From Acidobacteriota bacterium (lineage in GTDB: Bacteria > Acidobacteriota > Terriglobia > Bryobacterales > Bryobacteraceae): DNA of 14,110 nucleotides. Location of the stretch: NCBI GenBank assembly GCA_021788955.1, contig JAJYKC010000010.1:1-14110 (forward strand), given 5' to 3'. Shown here one piece after another: positions 13,575-14,110 of this stretch. The notes beneath the pieces are model-generated. The model had not been told where the DNA came from, ran no database searches, and was given only the letters and a program-made list of their open reading frames with translations. Position 1 is the stretch's first letter. Each line of letters opens with the position of its first letter. The position numbers were made by a program, and so were the translations under genes.

Positions 13575-14110
13575 TCATGATTTCCCGGAGGCTGCCGGCG
13601 TGCTCCTGCGCTTTTTCGAGGCGCGGCGGATCCGGCGCTTGCCATCTCCGTCAGCAACCGCAACGGGGGCCCGTTTCCCAGCGGCTGGGGCTTTGGCCGG
13701 CTTGGGTTTTCTCGCGGACGGCGCGGCGGGGCCGGCGCCATCACCGCCCTCTGAAGCCATCTCCAAGCCGAAAATGCCAGACAGATCTTCGCTGCCGAGA
13801 ATCTTCGATGCGGCCGGTTTTCCCTTGGCCAGCGGCAGCCCCTTGCCCGCTTTCGCGATGAGGTCCCCTTCGTCCACGTCGTGAAGCCGGAACAAAAGCT
13901 CCGGACGTTCATCGAACCGGGCGCCGATGCCGTAAAGAACCGCGGCGACGTGCTTGCACATGTACGCCCAGTCCGGGCAACTGCACGAAAGCTCGATCTC
14001 TTTCGGCGACGGGAACAGGCCTGTGTTCTGCCGACAGATGCGTTCCATGACTCCGGTCGAGAACCGTCCCTGCAAAAGCTCAACGAGCGAATCGATCGCG
14101 CCCGCGCAGT
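13575..14110 (-). CDS. SWIM zinc-finger protein, partial (5' end outside)
   Basis: The C-terminal 177 residues are visible, and the frame is open at the window edge, so the start lies beyond. A SWIM zinc finger reads CSCPDWAYMCKH (CxCx6CxH; visible residues 42, 44, 51, 53), preceded by LLQGRFSTGVMERICRQNTG and followed by VAAVLYGIGARFDERPELLF and a short RLHDVDEGDLI stretch. This is the arrangement of the common bacterial SWIM family of unknown function, in which the finger may bind DNA or protein. The last ~70 residues are a low-complexity Lys/Arg/Ala/Pro tail (KPKPAKAPAAGKRAP, RRIRRASKKRR), perhaps for nucleic-acid contact. A TTG at 14075 could be read as a start, but the domain clearly continues upstream of it. 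SWIM genes often sit next to SNF2 helicases; that neighbour cannot be seen here. Confidence 0.88.
   Translation of the reverse strand, partial: CAGAIDSLVELLQGRFSTGVMERICRQNTGLFPSPKEIELSCSCPDWAYMCKHVAAVLYGIGARFDERPELLFRLHDVDEGDLIAKAGKGLPLAKGKPAASKILGSEDLSGIFGLEMASEGGDGAGPAAPSARKPKPAKAPAAGKRAPVAVADGDGKRRIRRASKKRRSTPAASGKS

Noticed and set aside
13451..14083. 210-codon minus frame over the SWIM gene
   Set aside because: The frame at 13575-14110 contains the SWIM motif; this one is Arg/Ser-rich without any motif and overlaps the antitoxin.

Overview
The window reads as an accessory/surface-protein stretch of a chromosome from a soil-type Acidobacterium, most likely in the Solibacter/Bryobacter group. 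That placement is my inference. It rests on the high GC content, several PEP-CTERM proteins, secreted proteins with the wing-like 'NWSDGG...FSGF' repeat style common in that group, small PilZ and Cys-rich proteins, and a REP-like intergenic palindrome. No rRNA, tRNA, CRISPR array or complete insertion sequence was recognised.

Layout. Positions 1-943 hold no gene I can defend, only short coding-like scraps. From 944 to 6325 lie four PEP-CTERM secreted proteins (1198-1911, 2215-2880, 3154-3822 on +; 5537-6325 on -). Among them are a small hypothetical protein (3898-4257), a VanZ-like membrane protein (4268-4663, -) and a small membrane-anchored protein (4820-5230). Positions 6772-10437 hold two tandem secreted proteins that share a ~255-residue N-terminal module but carry different C-terminal domains (Asp-box/propeller-like versus InlB-like repeats). 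Then come a NarL-type histidine kinase (10722-11741), a convergent 60-residue Cys-rich protein (11755-11937, -), a degenerate PilZ-like protein with an overlapping 58-codon ORF (12280-12761), and a HigB2/HigA2-type toxin-antitoxin pair (12891-13500). A SWIM zinc-finger protein runs off the right edge (13575-14110, -).

Main observation. Three of the four PEP-CTERM genes, on both strands, share an upstream architecture. It consists of (i) a palindrome of type TGCAAA-N2-TTTGCA, (ii) a conserved 35-base block downstream of it, and (iii) a GG-N10-GC dyad directly at the end of that block, matching the -24/-12 element of a sigma-54 promoter. The palindrome centres lie about 116, 117 and 95 bases upstream of the predicted starts, a difference of two helical turns. 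This is the layout of a sigma-54 promoter with an enhancer-binding-protein site, and PEP-CTERM systems elsewhere are known to be tied to the PrsK/PrsR two-component pair and RpoN. The fourth PEP-CTERM gene lacks the element and has a different sorting tail. The exosortase and the regulators themselves are not in the window.

The toxin-antitoxin promoter is compact: a perfect 19-bp palindrome fills the -35/-10 spacer and overlaps the -10, and the predicted transcript starts almost at the toxin GTG.
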